Below, piece after piece: positions 25,286 through 34,229 of a DNA stretch of 64,000 nt (within the stretch, counting starts at the first letter, position 1; the number at the start of each line of letters is the position of its first letter). The position numbers were made by a program, and so were the translations under genes. The notes under the pieces are model-generated. The model worked only from the letters and a program-made list of their open reading frames with translations. It ran no database searches and had not been told where the DNA came from. Source of the DNA: Phocaeicola plebeius DSM 17135 (GTDB lineage: Bacteria > Bacteroidota > Bacteroidia > Bacteroidales > Bacteroidaceae); NCBI RefSeq assembly GCF_000187895.1, contig NZ_DS990134.1:186001-250000 (forward strand), read 5' to 3'.

Positions 25286-28200
25286 TCAGGCCGGAAGCGT
25301 CACTTCTTCCAGCTCATTGGCAAACACATACCAGAGGAATCCCCGGATGTGGGTGTAGCCCATCTGCGTGAGCAAGTCCATGTACTCCTGCACCTGTGCG
25401 CGGTAAGCCTCGTTCTTCTTTCCGAACTTGAAGTCCACCACGACCACCTGTCCGTCTTTCCGCATCACGCGGTCGGGGCGGCGTGTCTGCATCTGTCCCT
25501 CTTCGTCGGTGTAGACAATGGCACACTCGTTGTAAAGCTCCCATGTGCCGCTGAACCAGTCCTTCACGGCCGGATGCTGCAAGGCCCAGTGCGCCAGTCC
25601 CTGAATCTGCTGTTTCTGTTCCTCCGATTCGAACACCCCTTCGAAGCTCAGCCGTTCCAGTGCCGAAGGAAGGTCGTCCGCCTTTTCGATGTGGGCAAAC
25701 ACCTGGTGCAGCAACTGTCCCTGACGGATGTATTGTCCGCGAGTGTCCTCCGTGTCGTCACCCTGAATGAAGTCGGCCGAACGGTTTGACTGCTTGAATT
25801 CGATGTGTGTCTCGATGCTTTCCATCTTCACGGGCACTCCCTCGCGGGGCGATGACAGCCGGTTGGATTTGCCCGCCTTCTTCTCATCGTGCGCCGTGCA
25901 GAGCTCCCCGTATTCGCCTACTGCATCGTCTTCCGGATTCTCCTGTGCCAGCGGCAGTTCCACTTCCTGCATGAGGGGCAGACTGTCGTACAACAGTTCT
26001 GAAACCGTTCCCTTCTGTCCCGCTTTGGCGAAAATAATCAGGTTCTTGCAGGCGCGTGTAAACGCTACGTAAAGCAGATTCAGGTTGTCCACCCAGAGCT
26101 GTAATTTCTCTTCCAGGTAATCGTCGTGATACACCGATTCCGCCATGGCACCTGAATAGTTCACCGGTACGATGTCCAGGCGGTTGAACGGCGGAATGTC
26201 GGTTTCCTTGCCCGTACCTGCCACGCTGCACCATATCAGGTGGTTGTTCGTTTCGTTCTCCATCTTCCAGTCGCAGAATGGCAACAATACTGTGTGATAC
26301 TCCAGTCCCTTCGACTTATGGATAGACAAGATGCGGATACCGTCAATCTCGCCCGAAGGGATGGTCTTCGCGTTCAGCTTCTCATCCCAGAAACGGATGA
26401 AAGCCGTCAGCTCCGACGAGTTGTTCTGCATGTATTCCGTCACCGCATCATAGAAGGCACAGAGATATGCATCTTGCTTCTCGATAAGCTGCATGTCGAA
26501 CAGCACAAACAGCTTTTCCAGCAGTTCGTACAGCGGCATGAAACGGAGTTCGTTTGCCTGCAACTGGAAGGCTGCCGGCAGGTAACGGGACGGGTCGTCG
26601 AGCAGTACCGTGTTGAGGCTGATGTCCTTGCGTAATACCCCTTGCTGATAAGCCACCGCCAGCCGCGCCAGTGCGATGCGGTCGTCGGGCGAAGAAAGAT
26701 ACCGCAGTCCGTCGATGAGCATGCTCACTGCCAGCGATGCACTCAGCCGGAACGCCTCGTCGGATACGATGCGGTAGGGGGTATGTTCGTCGAAGTAAGC
26801 GGCAATGTCGGGGATACTCCGGTTCTTTCGCACCAGAATGGCCATCTCGTTGAGGCGGATACCCTCTGCCGTAAGGCGTTCCACTTCCTCGGCCAGCTGT
26901 TCCAAGGTCGCTTCCGTGTAAGGCCGCTCCTTGGAGTCCTGCAGGAAGGTCACCTTTACGAATCCCTTCTCCTCCTTCTTGGCACAACGCTGCCGCACGT
27001 CGCTGTACGCCTGTTCCAGTTGGGCGCAAGGCATGCCCTGTTCCTCCTGATAGCGCCGGTTCAGTGTCTGGCAGGCCGCCGTGAAAAACTCGTTGTTGAA
27101 GCGGATGATGCGTGCCTCACTTCGCCAGTTCGTGTCGAGCGTACATTCCTTGATGCGGAAACTCCGGTCATTGCCCAGTCCCGCCAGGATTTTCCAGTCG
27201 CCGCTTCGCCAGCGGTAGATGCTCTGCTTGATGTCGCCCACGATGAGGCTGCCTTCCTTCTGTGCCAGACTTTCCTGCAACAGCAGATGGAAGTTCTCCC
27301 ACTGCATGCGCGAGGTATCCTGAAACTCGTCAATCATCACCGTATCGATGGTGGTACCGATTTTCTCGTAGACAAACGAGGCGTCTCCCTCCCTGATTAA
27401 GCTATGGAGCAAGGCATTGGTATCCGACAGCAGAAAACGGTTGTGCGCCTGGTTCTGCAAGCGTACCTCCTCGTCAATGTGCGCCAGCAAACGCAGGTTG
27501 TTCAGGTAACGCAGCGAAAGGTCGCACGAGTTGAGCAGCAAGTTGTTCTGCGGACGACGGTTTTCCGCTTCCGCTAACAAGGGTATCAGTTCCGAAGCCG
27601 CCAGCGAACGGATCTCATCGCGGTGGACCGACGTTTTGGTCGTCCAGTTTTCCTCGCTTTCCAGGCACTTCTCCACGGTGGCATTGCGGATGTCATCGCT
27701 CAGTTTCCCGTTGGCCAGCTTGTTGAAATAACTGCCGATGCCCCGTGAGCCGTTCTTCAGGTCGGCCGGAGTCAGTCCGTGCATTTCGAGCAAGCCCGTA
27801 AACTGTTCGCTGAATCCCTTCATAAATTCCAGCACCTCCTCACGGATACTTTTCAGCTCATCCCGGTAGGAAGGAATAAAGTTCGGGTCGGCCAGTTTCC
27901 TGCGCAGTCCTTCTCCCTTCTCGATGTAGCTTTCGTCGAAAATATTCTGTCCGAATCCCTTGATATCTTTCGACACATCCCAGCGGCGGTCGTTCACGAT
28001 ACGTTCCTCGATATACTCCAGCAGCCAGTAGAGCACCGGTGAGCGCCGGTCCAGCTTCTCAATCATGGCATCCACCGCATCGCTCAACACCTCCGTATTG
28101 TTCAGTTCGATAGACAAGTTGGCCCCTAACTCCAGTTCCCGCGCCAGGTTGCGCATCACCGACTGGAAAAACGAGTCGATGGTCTCGATGCGGAAACGGC

Positions 28201-28513
28201 TGTAGTCATGAATGATGTGCCGTAATGCCTCCCGTGCCGATTCCCGGATTTCCTCGACCGATTTGGCCGATGTCTTCTGAATCTCCTTCAGGTAGCCATC
28301 CGAACCCTCGTCGGCCGTAGCAATGCCGTAAAGCTGTTCCAGGATACGCTCCTTCATTTCCGCCGTCGCCTTGTTGGTGAACGTTACCGCCAGAATCCTG
28401 CGGTAGGCATACGGGTCTTCAATCAGTTGTCTTATATAATGTACCGCCAGTGTAAAGGTCTTGCCGGAGCCGGCAGAAGCCTTGTAGACTAAAAGCTGGG
28501 GATGCTGTTCCAT
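25286..28513 (-). CDS. AddA-like UvrD/RecB-family helicase-nuclease
   Basis: A 1075-residue protein with the full set of superfamily 1A helicase motifs: Walker A ASAGSGKTFTL (residues 13-23), VTFTNKATAEMKERI, the DExx box MIDEFQDTSRMQW near 390, VGDIKQSIYRWRSGD near 425, HKSKGLEYHTVLLPF near 735, and VAFTRACKNL near 840. A PD-(D/E)XK nuclease site DRVMRKDGQVVVVDFKFGKK lies near residue 1020. It unwinds and degrades DNA ends at double-strand breaks together with the AddB-like partner. It is the first gene of the pair, with a good -7 element at 28544-28552. Somewhat shorter than Bacillus AddA, but complete by motif. Confidence 0.9.
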   Translation of the reverse strand: MEQHPQLLVYKASAGSGKTFTLAVHYIRQLIEDPYAYRRILAVTFTNKATAEMKERILEQLYGIATADEGSDGYLKEIQKTSAKSVEEIRESAREALRHIIHDYSRFRIETIDSFFQSVMRNLARELELGANLSIELNNTEVLSDAVDAMIEKLDRRSPVLYWLLEYIEERIVNDRRWDVSKDIKGFGQNIFDESYIEKGEGLRRKLADPNFIPSYRDELKSIREEVLEFMKGFSEQFTGLLEMHGLTPADLKNGSRGIGSYFNKLANGKLSDDIRNATVEKCLESEENWTTKTSVHRDEIRSLAASELIPLLAEAENRRPQNNLLLNSCDLSLRYLNNLRLLAHIDEEVRLQNQAHNRFLLSDTNALLHSLIREGDASFVYEKIGTTIDTVMIDEFQDTSRMQWENFHLLLQESLAQKEGSLIVGDIKQSIYRWRSGDWKILAGLGNDRSFRIKECTLDTNWRSEARIIRFNNEFFTAACQTLNRRYQEEQGMPCAQLEQAYSDVRQRCAKKEEKGFVKVTFLQDSKERPYTEATLEQLAEEVERLTAEGIRLNEMAILVRKNRSIPDIAAYFDEHTPYRIVSDEAFRLSASLAVSMLIDGLRYLSSPDDRIALARLAVAYQQGVLRKDISLNTVLLDDPSRYLPAAFQLQANELRFMPLYELLEKLFVLFDMQLIEKQDAYLCAFYDAVTEYMQNNSSELTAFIRFWDEKLNAKTIPSGEIDGIRILSIHKSKGLEYHTVLLPFCDWKMENETNNHLIWCSVAGTGKETDIPPFNRLDIVPVNYSGAMAESVYHDDYLEEKLQLWVDNLNLLYVAFTRACKNLIIFAKAGQKGTVSELLYDSLPLMQEVELPLAQENPEDDAVGEYGELCTAHDEKKAGKSNRLSSPREGVPVKMESIETHIEFKQSNRSADFIQGDDTEDTRGQYIRQGQLLHQVFAHIEKADDLPSALERLSFEGVFESEEQKQQIQGLAHWALQHPAVKDWFSGTWELYNECAIVYTDEEGQMQTRRPDRVMRKDGQVVVVDFKFGKKNEAYRAQVQEYMDLLTQMGYTHIRGFLWYVFANELEEVTLPA

Positions 28514-28543
28514 GTGTGATGTTGTTTTTAGGGTTTTCGTTAC

Positions 28544-28552
28544 ACAAACTTA
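28544..28552 (-). promoter_or_regulatory. -7 element of the addA-like operon
   Basis: The minus-strand TAAGTTTGT (complement of 28544-28552) matches TAnnTTTGY, 30 bp before the ATG at 28513. No TTTG sits at the -33 place. Confidence 0.45.
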
Positions 28553-28619
28553 CGGAATTTTCGCGGAAAAACCGCAGGAAACGGCTGATTAGTGAGGGGA
28601 GAGCCGTGGCAGACGTATC

Positions 28620-28757
28620 CGGAAATCACTCTGTGATATGCAGGAAACGCCTTTAGGCTCTCTTTGTTTCCCCGTGCGGAACTGTGTGTTTCCCGTCCGG
28701 AAAACGTAGGGTTCTGCACCGGAAAACTTATGGTTTGCGTGCGGAAAACATAAAAAA
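28620..28757. repeat. Phased palindrome array C (variant, about 22-bp period)
   Basis: A GGAAA-starting motif recurs at 28620, 28642, 28677, 28698, 28720 and 28742, with spacings of 22, 35, 21, 22 and 22. Four units are clearest: GGAACTGTGTGTTTCC, GGAAAACGTAGGGTTC, GGAAAACTTATGGTTT and GGAAAACATAAAAAAC. All have a GGAA(AC) left half, and most have a G-G/T-TT(T)(CC) right half, so they are quasi-palindromes of about 16 bp like those of arrays A and B but with a different core. The array fills most of the 325-bp gap between addA and tRNA-Arg. Confidence 0.65.
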
Positions 28758-28790
28758 CCGTTTGTCGGTTTGCATAAAACCGCCGAATAA

Positions 28791-28823
28791 TTTGTGTAAT
28801 TCAAAATAAAAGCCTACTTTTGC
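28791..28823 (+). promoter_or_regulatory. Promoter of the tRNA-Arg pair
   Basis: TTTG (28791-28794), 20 bp, TACTTTTGC (28815-28823), which fits the Bacteroidetes consensus. It lies 15 bp before the first tRNA. Confidence 0.75.
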
Positions 28824-28838
28824 ACCGCAATTAAGGAT

Positions 28839-28912
<74 letters not shown>

Positions 28913-28938
28913 CTGAAAGCTTTACAAATTACAAGGAT

Positions 28939-29012
<74 letters not shown>

Positions 29013-29020
29013 CGGAAAAT

Positions 29021-29070
29021 AAGAGAAAATCAAGCGGTGAAAATATCGTTGGTTTTCTCTTTTTCTTTTA
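29021..29070 (+). terminator. Terminator after the tRNA-Arg pair
   Basis: AAGAGAAAA (29021-29029) and TTTTCTCTT (29053-29061) pair over 9 bp, with further CAA/TTG pairing inside. A T-rich tract TTTCTTTTA follows. Confidence 0.7.
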
Positions 29071-29076
29071 TAAATG

Positions 29077-29108
29077 TTTGTAAGTTTATAAAAATTGCAT
29101 ATATTTGC
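29077..29108 (+). promoter_or_regulatory. Promoter of PUL 1
   Basis: TTTG (29077-29080), exactly 19 bp, TATATTTGC (29100-29108): a full match to the Bacteroidetes -33/-7 consensus. The predicted start near 29114 leaves a leader of about 355 nt before the susC ATG. Confidence 0.7.
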
Positions 29109-29114
29109 AACCCG

Positions 29115-29469
29115 ATAAAACTACCGACCTTGTTTTTACGGACACAAACTGAACGAGCTTAAGCTAAACTACAGAAAAAAATCACTTCGTAAGGCCGATA
29201 ATAAACCGAGCCTGTATCATTATTTAAAAGGATAGAGAAAGCGTTCTTCTAAAATCGAAGAATACAACTGACAAGAAGGCCAGATACGGCCCGCAGACTG
29301 TTTTTACAGTTCAGGGAAGTACCTGTGCAGGAATGTTACACCCATTTTTTTAACAAAAACCAAACTAGACTTTTTTTTACCGGTACCTGAGGAGGGGAAT
29401 TCCCTTCCTCAGGGTACCACTAAACCGCGATAACTAAACTTAATTGTCCAACAAAATCTTAAATCATCT
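29115..29469 (+). other. Long 5' leader of PUL 1 with a strong hairpin
   Basis: This stretch has no credible ORF. GGTACC-TGAGGA at 29382 and following pairs with TCCTCA-GGGTACC ending at 29418 through a stem of about 17-18 bp (one bulge, one mismatch) centred on GGAATTCC. It lies about 51 nt before the susC ATG and is preceded, not followed, by eight Ts, so it is not an intrinsic terminator on this strand. The first 230 nt contain several smaller possible hairpins. A regulated leader (RNA structure, antisense RNA or protein target) is possible. No known riboswitch class was recognised. Confidence 0.5.
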
Positions 29470-32400
29470 ATGAAAATAGAAAGAGCTACTCAGCTGCTAT
29501 TCCTTTTGCTGATAAGTCAGGGAGGAAATGCGGCCTATGCCAACCTTCCGCGAGGAGCCAGTGCGTCTCCCGTACAGGTGTCGGCGCAAGCAAACAAAAT
29601 CACAGTGAGTGGAACAGTCGTTGACGTCAACGGAGAACCTCTGGTAGGGGTAAGCGTGCTGGAAAAGGGTACCGGAAACGGTACGATTACCGACATGGAC
29701 GGAAACTTTACCTTGTCCGCAGGCGAGGGAGCCGCACTCGAAATCTCTTACGTGGGGTATCAGAACCTGACGGTTTCTGCCAAGGAAACACTGGGTGTTC
29801 TGGTCATGAAGGAAGATACCGAACAGCTGGATGAAGTGGTGGTAACGGCATTGGGTATCAAGCGCTCACAGAAGGCTTTGAGCTACAATGTGCAGGAGGT
29901 GAAGAATGATGTGCTGACAAAGGTAAAGGATGCCAACTTCGTGAACAGCCTGAACGGAAAAGTAGCCGGTGTGAGCATTCAGCGCAGTGCTTCGGGTGTG
30001 GGTGGAGGTACCCGCGTCGTGATGCGTGGAAACAAGTCTATCAAGGGAGACAACAACGTGCTGTATGTGATTGACGGTGTGCCCATGGGTAATCAGGCCG
30101 ACCGCACAGGCGACGGTACGGGCTTCGGTGCAGGACGCACGTCGAGTGAAGGTATTGCTAGCTTCAACCCTGAAGATATTGAAAGTCTGTCGGTGCTGAC
30201 AGGTCCCTCGGCTGCTGCACTCTACGGAGCCAATGCGGCCAACGGTGTCATCCTGATTACCACGAAGAAAGGTGCTGCCGGAAAAGTGAGTGTCAACGTG
30301 TCGTCATCGGCTGAATTCTCGAATCCTTTCGTGCTGCCGCGCTTCCAGAACACCTACGGAAACGTGAGTGGGGAGGCTGCCTCGTGGGGAGAAAAACTGC
30401 CGGTACCTTCTTCATATAATCCGGCCGACTTCTTCAATACCGGAACCACTTTTACCAACTCTTTTAATCTGTCTGTGGGAAATGACAAGAACCAGACGTA
30501 TGTGTCCGGTTCGGCGGTCAATGCCAAGGGTATCGTGCCCAACAACAAATACCACCGCTACAATGCCATGGTGCGAAATACCACCAAGTTCTTCAACGAT
30601 AAGCTGACCATGGACTTGTCTGCCAGCTACGTGCGTGAGTATTACAACAACATGCTGTCCTACGGTACGTATTTCAACCCTCTTCTGGGAGCTTATCTGT
30701 ATCCGCGCGGAGAGAATTTTGAGAAGGAAAAGTATTTCGAACGCTATGATGCCGAGCTGGGCTACAATGTGCAGTCGTGGACACCGGGCGACTTCGGTAT
30801 GGCTGTGCAGAACCCTTACTGGGTGGCTTACCGCAATTTGCGTCCTGAGGTGAAAGACCGCTACATGCTGTATGCATCGTTGAAATATGAAATTACCGAT
30901 TACCTGAACGTGAGTGCACGAGGCCGTCTGGATAATACCTACACGGAGAAGGAAGACAAGCGTTATGCCTCTACACACGGTACGTTTGCCAAGCCGCTGG
31001 GACGTTATGCTTATTCGAATGAGACTTTCCGCCAGAAATATGCAGACATCATGGCCAACCTTTCGAAGCCTTTTGCCGGAGACTTTTATGCCAATGTCAA
31101 CGTGGGTGCTTCTTTTGAAGAATACGATACGAAGGGAAGAGGATACGGTGGACAGTTGCTTCTGGTGCCGAATCTGTTTGCCTATGACAACATAGACCCT
31201 TCTACCGGTGTGCCTTCACAGACGGGTGGTGATAACCGTAAGATGAATCTCGGTGTGTTCGGTTCTGCGGAAATCTCATGGAAATCGGCCGTGTATCTCA
31301 CACTGACTGGTCGTGCCGACAAGCCTTCTCAGCTGGTCAACAGCAAGTCGCCTTGGATATTCTATCCTTCTGTCGGACTTTCGGCCATCGTAACCGACCT
31401 GTTGCCCGAAACCATGCGCCAGTCCATTTCACCGGTGCTGGGCTTCCTGAAAGTACGTGCTTCCTATACGGAGGTGGGTTCGCCTATTCCTTACACCGGA
31501 CTGACTCCCGGCACCATTACGCACTCCATTGAAGGAGGTGTAATCAAACCTTTCAAGTATTATCCGCTTCCGGAACTGAAACCGGAAAGAACCCGTTCTT
31601 ATGAGGTAGGTATCGACTCCAAGTGGCTGAACAATACCGTGTCGCTCGGCGTGACGTTGTATAAATCGAATACCTACGACCAGTTGCTCGAAGCCAAGTT
31701 GTCGGAAACGTCGGGTTATGACTATATGTTCGTACAGGCCGGTAACGTAGAAAACCGGGGTATCGAACTGACGCTGGGATACGACCAGACTTTTGGCAAT
31801 TTCTCTTACAGCACTTCGCTGACGGCTACTGCCAACCGTAATAAAATCATCGCACTGGCTTCGAACGTGAAGAATCCCGTGACCGGAGAGGCACTCGACC
31901 TGAGTGACATCAAGGTGGGACGTTTCCGTTTGCGCGAAGGAGAAGAAGTTGGTACGATTTATGCGGAAGAACGCCTGAAACGTGATCAGGATGGTTACAT
32001 TGTGTACAACGAAGGTCAGACCATTACCACGGAATCTACGGAACCCTACAAGCTGGGCAGTGTCAATGCCAAGTGGAACCTGGGCTGGAGAAACGGCTTT
32101 ACCTACAAAGGCTTTAACCTGAACTTCCTTGTCACTGCCCGTCTGGGAGGTATCGTGATTTCCAAGACACAGGCCGTGCTCGACCAGTTCGGTGTGTCGC
32201 AGGCTTCGGCCGATGCGCGTGATGCCGGAAAAGTCATGGTGGGCAATGTGGCAGTTCAGCCAAAGGACTACTATGAGTCGGTGGTGAACCTGGATGCGTA
32301 CAATGTGTACTCTGCTACCAACGTCCGCCTGCAGGAAGCCAGTCTGGGATACACCTTCCCTAATTCCTGGTTCAAGGGTACCCCGTTCCATAGCGTGAAC

Positions 32401-32556
32401 CTTTCCGTGTATGGCACCAACCTCTGGATGATTTACAACAAAGCTCCTTTTGATCCGGAACTGACGGCTTCTACCGGTACCTTCGGACAGGGATATGATT
32501 ACTTTATGTTGCCCAGCCAGCGCACGTATGGAGTGAGCCTTAAATTTGGATTCTAA
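29470..32556 (+). CDS. SusC/RagA-family TonB-dependent outer membrane transporter (PUL 1)
   Basis: A 1028-residue TonB-linked outer membrane protein. A signal region is followed by a carboxypeptidase-regulatory-like domain (about 45-120: VSGTVVDVNGEPLVGVSV), the SusC signature EQLDEVVVTALGIKR (about 118-132), a plug domain (VRMRGNKSIKGDN-type segment, GVILITTKK near 260), and a beta-barrel that ends in YGVSLKFGF with the terminal F. It imports glycan fragments with the SusD partner encoded 25 bp downstream. No STN domain is present, so it is not obviously part of an anti-sigma relay. It starts PUL 1. Confidence 0.95.
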   Translation: MKIERATQLLFLLLISQGGNAAYANLPRGASASPVQVSAQANKITVSGTVVDVNGEPLVGVSVLEKGTGNGTITDMDGNFTLSAGEGAALEISYVGYQNLTVSAKETLGVLVMKEDTEQLDEVVVTALGIKRSQKALSYNVQEVKNDVLTKVKDANFVNSLNGKVAGVSIQRSASGVGGGTRVVMRGNKSIKGDNNVLYVIDGVPMGNQADRTGDGTGFGAGRTSSEGIASFNPEDIESLSVLTGPSAAALYGANAANGVILITTKKGAAGKVSVNVSSSAEFSNPFVLPRFQNTYGNVSGEAASWGEKLPVPSSYNPADFFNTGTTFTNSFNLSVGNDKNQTYVSGSAVNAKGIVPNNKYHRYNAMVRNTTKFFNDKLTMDLSASYVREYYNNMLSYGTYFNPLLGAYLYPRGENFEKEKYFERYDAELGYNVQSWTPGDFGMAVQNPYWVAYRNLRPEVKDRYMLYASLKYEITDYLNVSARGRLDNTYTEKEDKRYASTHGTFAKPLGRYAYSNETFRQKYADIMANLSKPFAGDFYANVNVGASFEEYDTKGRGYGGQLLLVPNLFAYDNIDPSTGVPSQTGGDNRKMNLGVFGSAEISWKSAVYLTLTGRADKPSQLVNSKSPWIFYPSVGLSAIVTDLLPETMRQSISPVLGFLKVRASYTEVGSPIPYTGLTPGTITHSIEGGVIKPFKYYPLPELKPERTRSYEVGIDSKWLNNTVSLGVTLYKSNTYDQLLEAKLSETSGYDYMFVQAGNVENRGIELTLGYDQTFGNFSYSTSLTATANRNKIIALASNVKNPVTGEALDLSDIKVGRFRLREGEEVGTIYAEERLKRDQDGYIVYNEGQTITTESTEPYKLGSVNAKWNLGWRNGFTYKGFNLNFLVTARLGGIVISKTQAVLDQFGVSQASADARDAGKVMVGNVAVQPKDYYESVVNLDAYNVYSATNVRLQEASLGYTFPNSWFKGTPFHSVNLSVYGTNLWMIYNKAPFDPELTASTGTFGQGYDYFMLPSQRTYGVSLKFGF

Positions 32557-32581
32557 CAAATCATGAAAAACAACGTATAAT

Positions 32582-34192
32582 ATGAAGATAAGAAACTATT
32601 TGATACCTGTATTCTCCGTATTGGCACTTGCATCTTGCAACTATGAGCAGATCAATACAAATATCTATGGTGTGACGGAAGAAGGAATGAAGACGGGCGG
32701 ACTGCTGTATGGGGCTCCTTTCATGGACATGCAGAAGCTGGTTATTCCCATCGGTTCGCCCACTGAATCGACAGGACCGGGTAACGACCTGGCCAATACG
32801 GACATCATGTCGGCCGGCAACTACATCGGTTACTGGGGCATGAACAACAACTGGAATTTCAATACGGAGGCTACGTGGAACTTTACGGATGCCCGTATGA
32901 GCTATGCTTACCAGAATTTCTATTCGAAACTGTTCCGTGCATGGAATGACATCTACAAGCATACGAAGAATTCGGAAGACCCTGCCGACAAGGAAGTGCA
33001 GGCTGTAGCCAACATTGTCAAGGTGACTGCCTGGCTCCGTGCGACGGATGTGTTCGGTCCGATTGTATATACCAATGCCGGCAACGGAGACATTGCTCCG
33101 AAACTGGATTCTCAGGAGACCGTGTACAAGGCGATGCTGGCCGATTTGAAGGATGCTTCGCAGCTGCTGGTCAATACCGCATCGAAAGTGCTTCCGTCGT
33201 ACGATGTGATTTATAACGGAAACGCTTCCAACTGGGTGCGACTGGCTAACTCGCTCATGTTGCGCATAGCCGTCCGCGTGCATTTCAAGGATGAAGCGCT
33301 GGCAAAGGAATACATCACGTTTGCCCTTGACCCTTCTCACGGAGGTGTCATTGAAACCGTGGCACAGGAGGCCAAAATACGGAGTACGGACAAGTTGCCG
33401 CTGATGAACTCCATGCTGCCGACTGTAGAGGACTACGGAGAATGTCGCCTGGGAGCTACCATCTGGGCCTACATGCAGGGGTATGACGATCCGCGTCTGA
33501 GTGCCTTGTTCACGTCCGATTCTTACGGCTATTTCATGCCTCTTCCTCCTACGAACAACAATGCCCTTAGCTCCGCTGCCAAGACGGGAGCCTCCAAGCC
33601 CAAGGTCGATGCGGCTTCTCCTTTGTTCTGGTTGCGTGCTTCGGAAGTGTCTTTCCTGAAAGCGGAAGCCGCACTTTACAAACTGACAGGAGGTAATCCG
33701 AAAGCACTGTATGAAGAAGGTGTTACCAAGTCGTTCGAAGAAAACGGAGTAAGCGGAGTGGCTGCCTATCTGGAGGTTACAGATTTTCCTTATGACATCA
33801 GCCGGTCTATGTTGCCTTACAACCGTCAGTATTCCTGCAAGCTTTCTACCGGAAATGTGTCTCCCAAGTGGAACGATGCGGATTCGGACGAAGTGAAGTT
33901 GCAGAAAATCATTACCCAGAAATACCTGGCACTCTATCCCAATGCCGTGGAAGCCTGGACCGAATATCGCCGGACTGGCTATCCTTACCTGCTCAAACCA
34001 GCTTATGACAAAGCTTACGTGAGCATAGGAGGTGAAGAAGATGCCATCACGCCCGAAAGATTCCGCTTTGCTCCGGCCGAATATGGTACAAACCCCAACA
34101 TGTCGGAAGTGCCGGCGCTGCTGGGTGGTGAAGACCAGGGAGCAACCAAGTTGTGGTGGGTGCGCAATAACCGTCCCAAACAGCCGAAATGA
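32582..34192 (+). CDS. SusD-like outer membrane lipoprotein (PUL 1)
   Basis: A 536-residue lipoprotein with lipobox cysteine C19 (LALASCNYEQ). The N-terminus, INTNIYGVTEEGM and GPGNDLANTDIMSAGNYIGYWG, belongs to the SusD-like_2 type (SusD and RagB outer membrane lipoprotein). The TPR-like core includes KLFRAWNDIYKHTK and VKVTAWLRATDVFGPIVYTN. A C-terminal EAWTEYRRTGYP is the conserved SusD end motif. It binds the glycan at the cell surface and caps the SusC barrel. Confidence 0.93.
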   Translation: MKIRNYLIPVFSVLALASCNYEQINTNIYGVTEEGMKTGGLLYGAPFMDMQKLVIPIGSPTESTGPGNDLANTDIMSAGNYIGYWGMNNNWNFNTEATWNFTDARMSYAYQNFYSKLFRAWNDIYKHTKNSEDPADKEVQAVANIVKVTAWLRATDVFGPIVYTNAGNGDIAPKLDSQETVYKAMLADLKDASQLLVNTASKVLPSYDVIYNGNASNWVRLANSLMLRIAVRVHFKDEALAKEYITFALDPSHGGVIETVAQEAKIRSTDKLPLMNSMLPTVEDYGECRLGATIWAYMQGYDDPRLSALFTSDSYGYFMPLPPTNNNALSSAAKTGASKPKVDAASPLFWLRASEVSFLKAEAALYKLTGGNPKALYEEGVTKSFEENGVSGVAAYLEVTDFPYDISRSMLPYNRQYSCKLSTGNVSPKWNDADSDEVKLQKIITQKYLALYPNAVEAWTEYRRTGYPYLLKPAYDKAYVSIGGEEDAITPERFRFAPAEYGTNPNMSEVPALLGGEDQGATKLWWVRNNRPKQPK

Positions 34193-34229
34193 GAAATGAG
34201 TTTTACGGAAATGTCAAACAAATGAAGTG

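Noticed and set aside
29382..29418. Intrinsic terminator in the PUL 1 leader
   Set aside because: The hairpin is strong but has Ts before and not after it on the plus strand, and an A run after it on the minus strand, so neither orientation gives a proper terminator.
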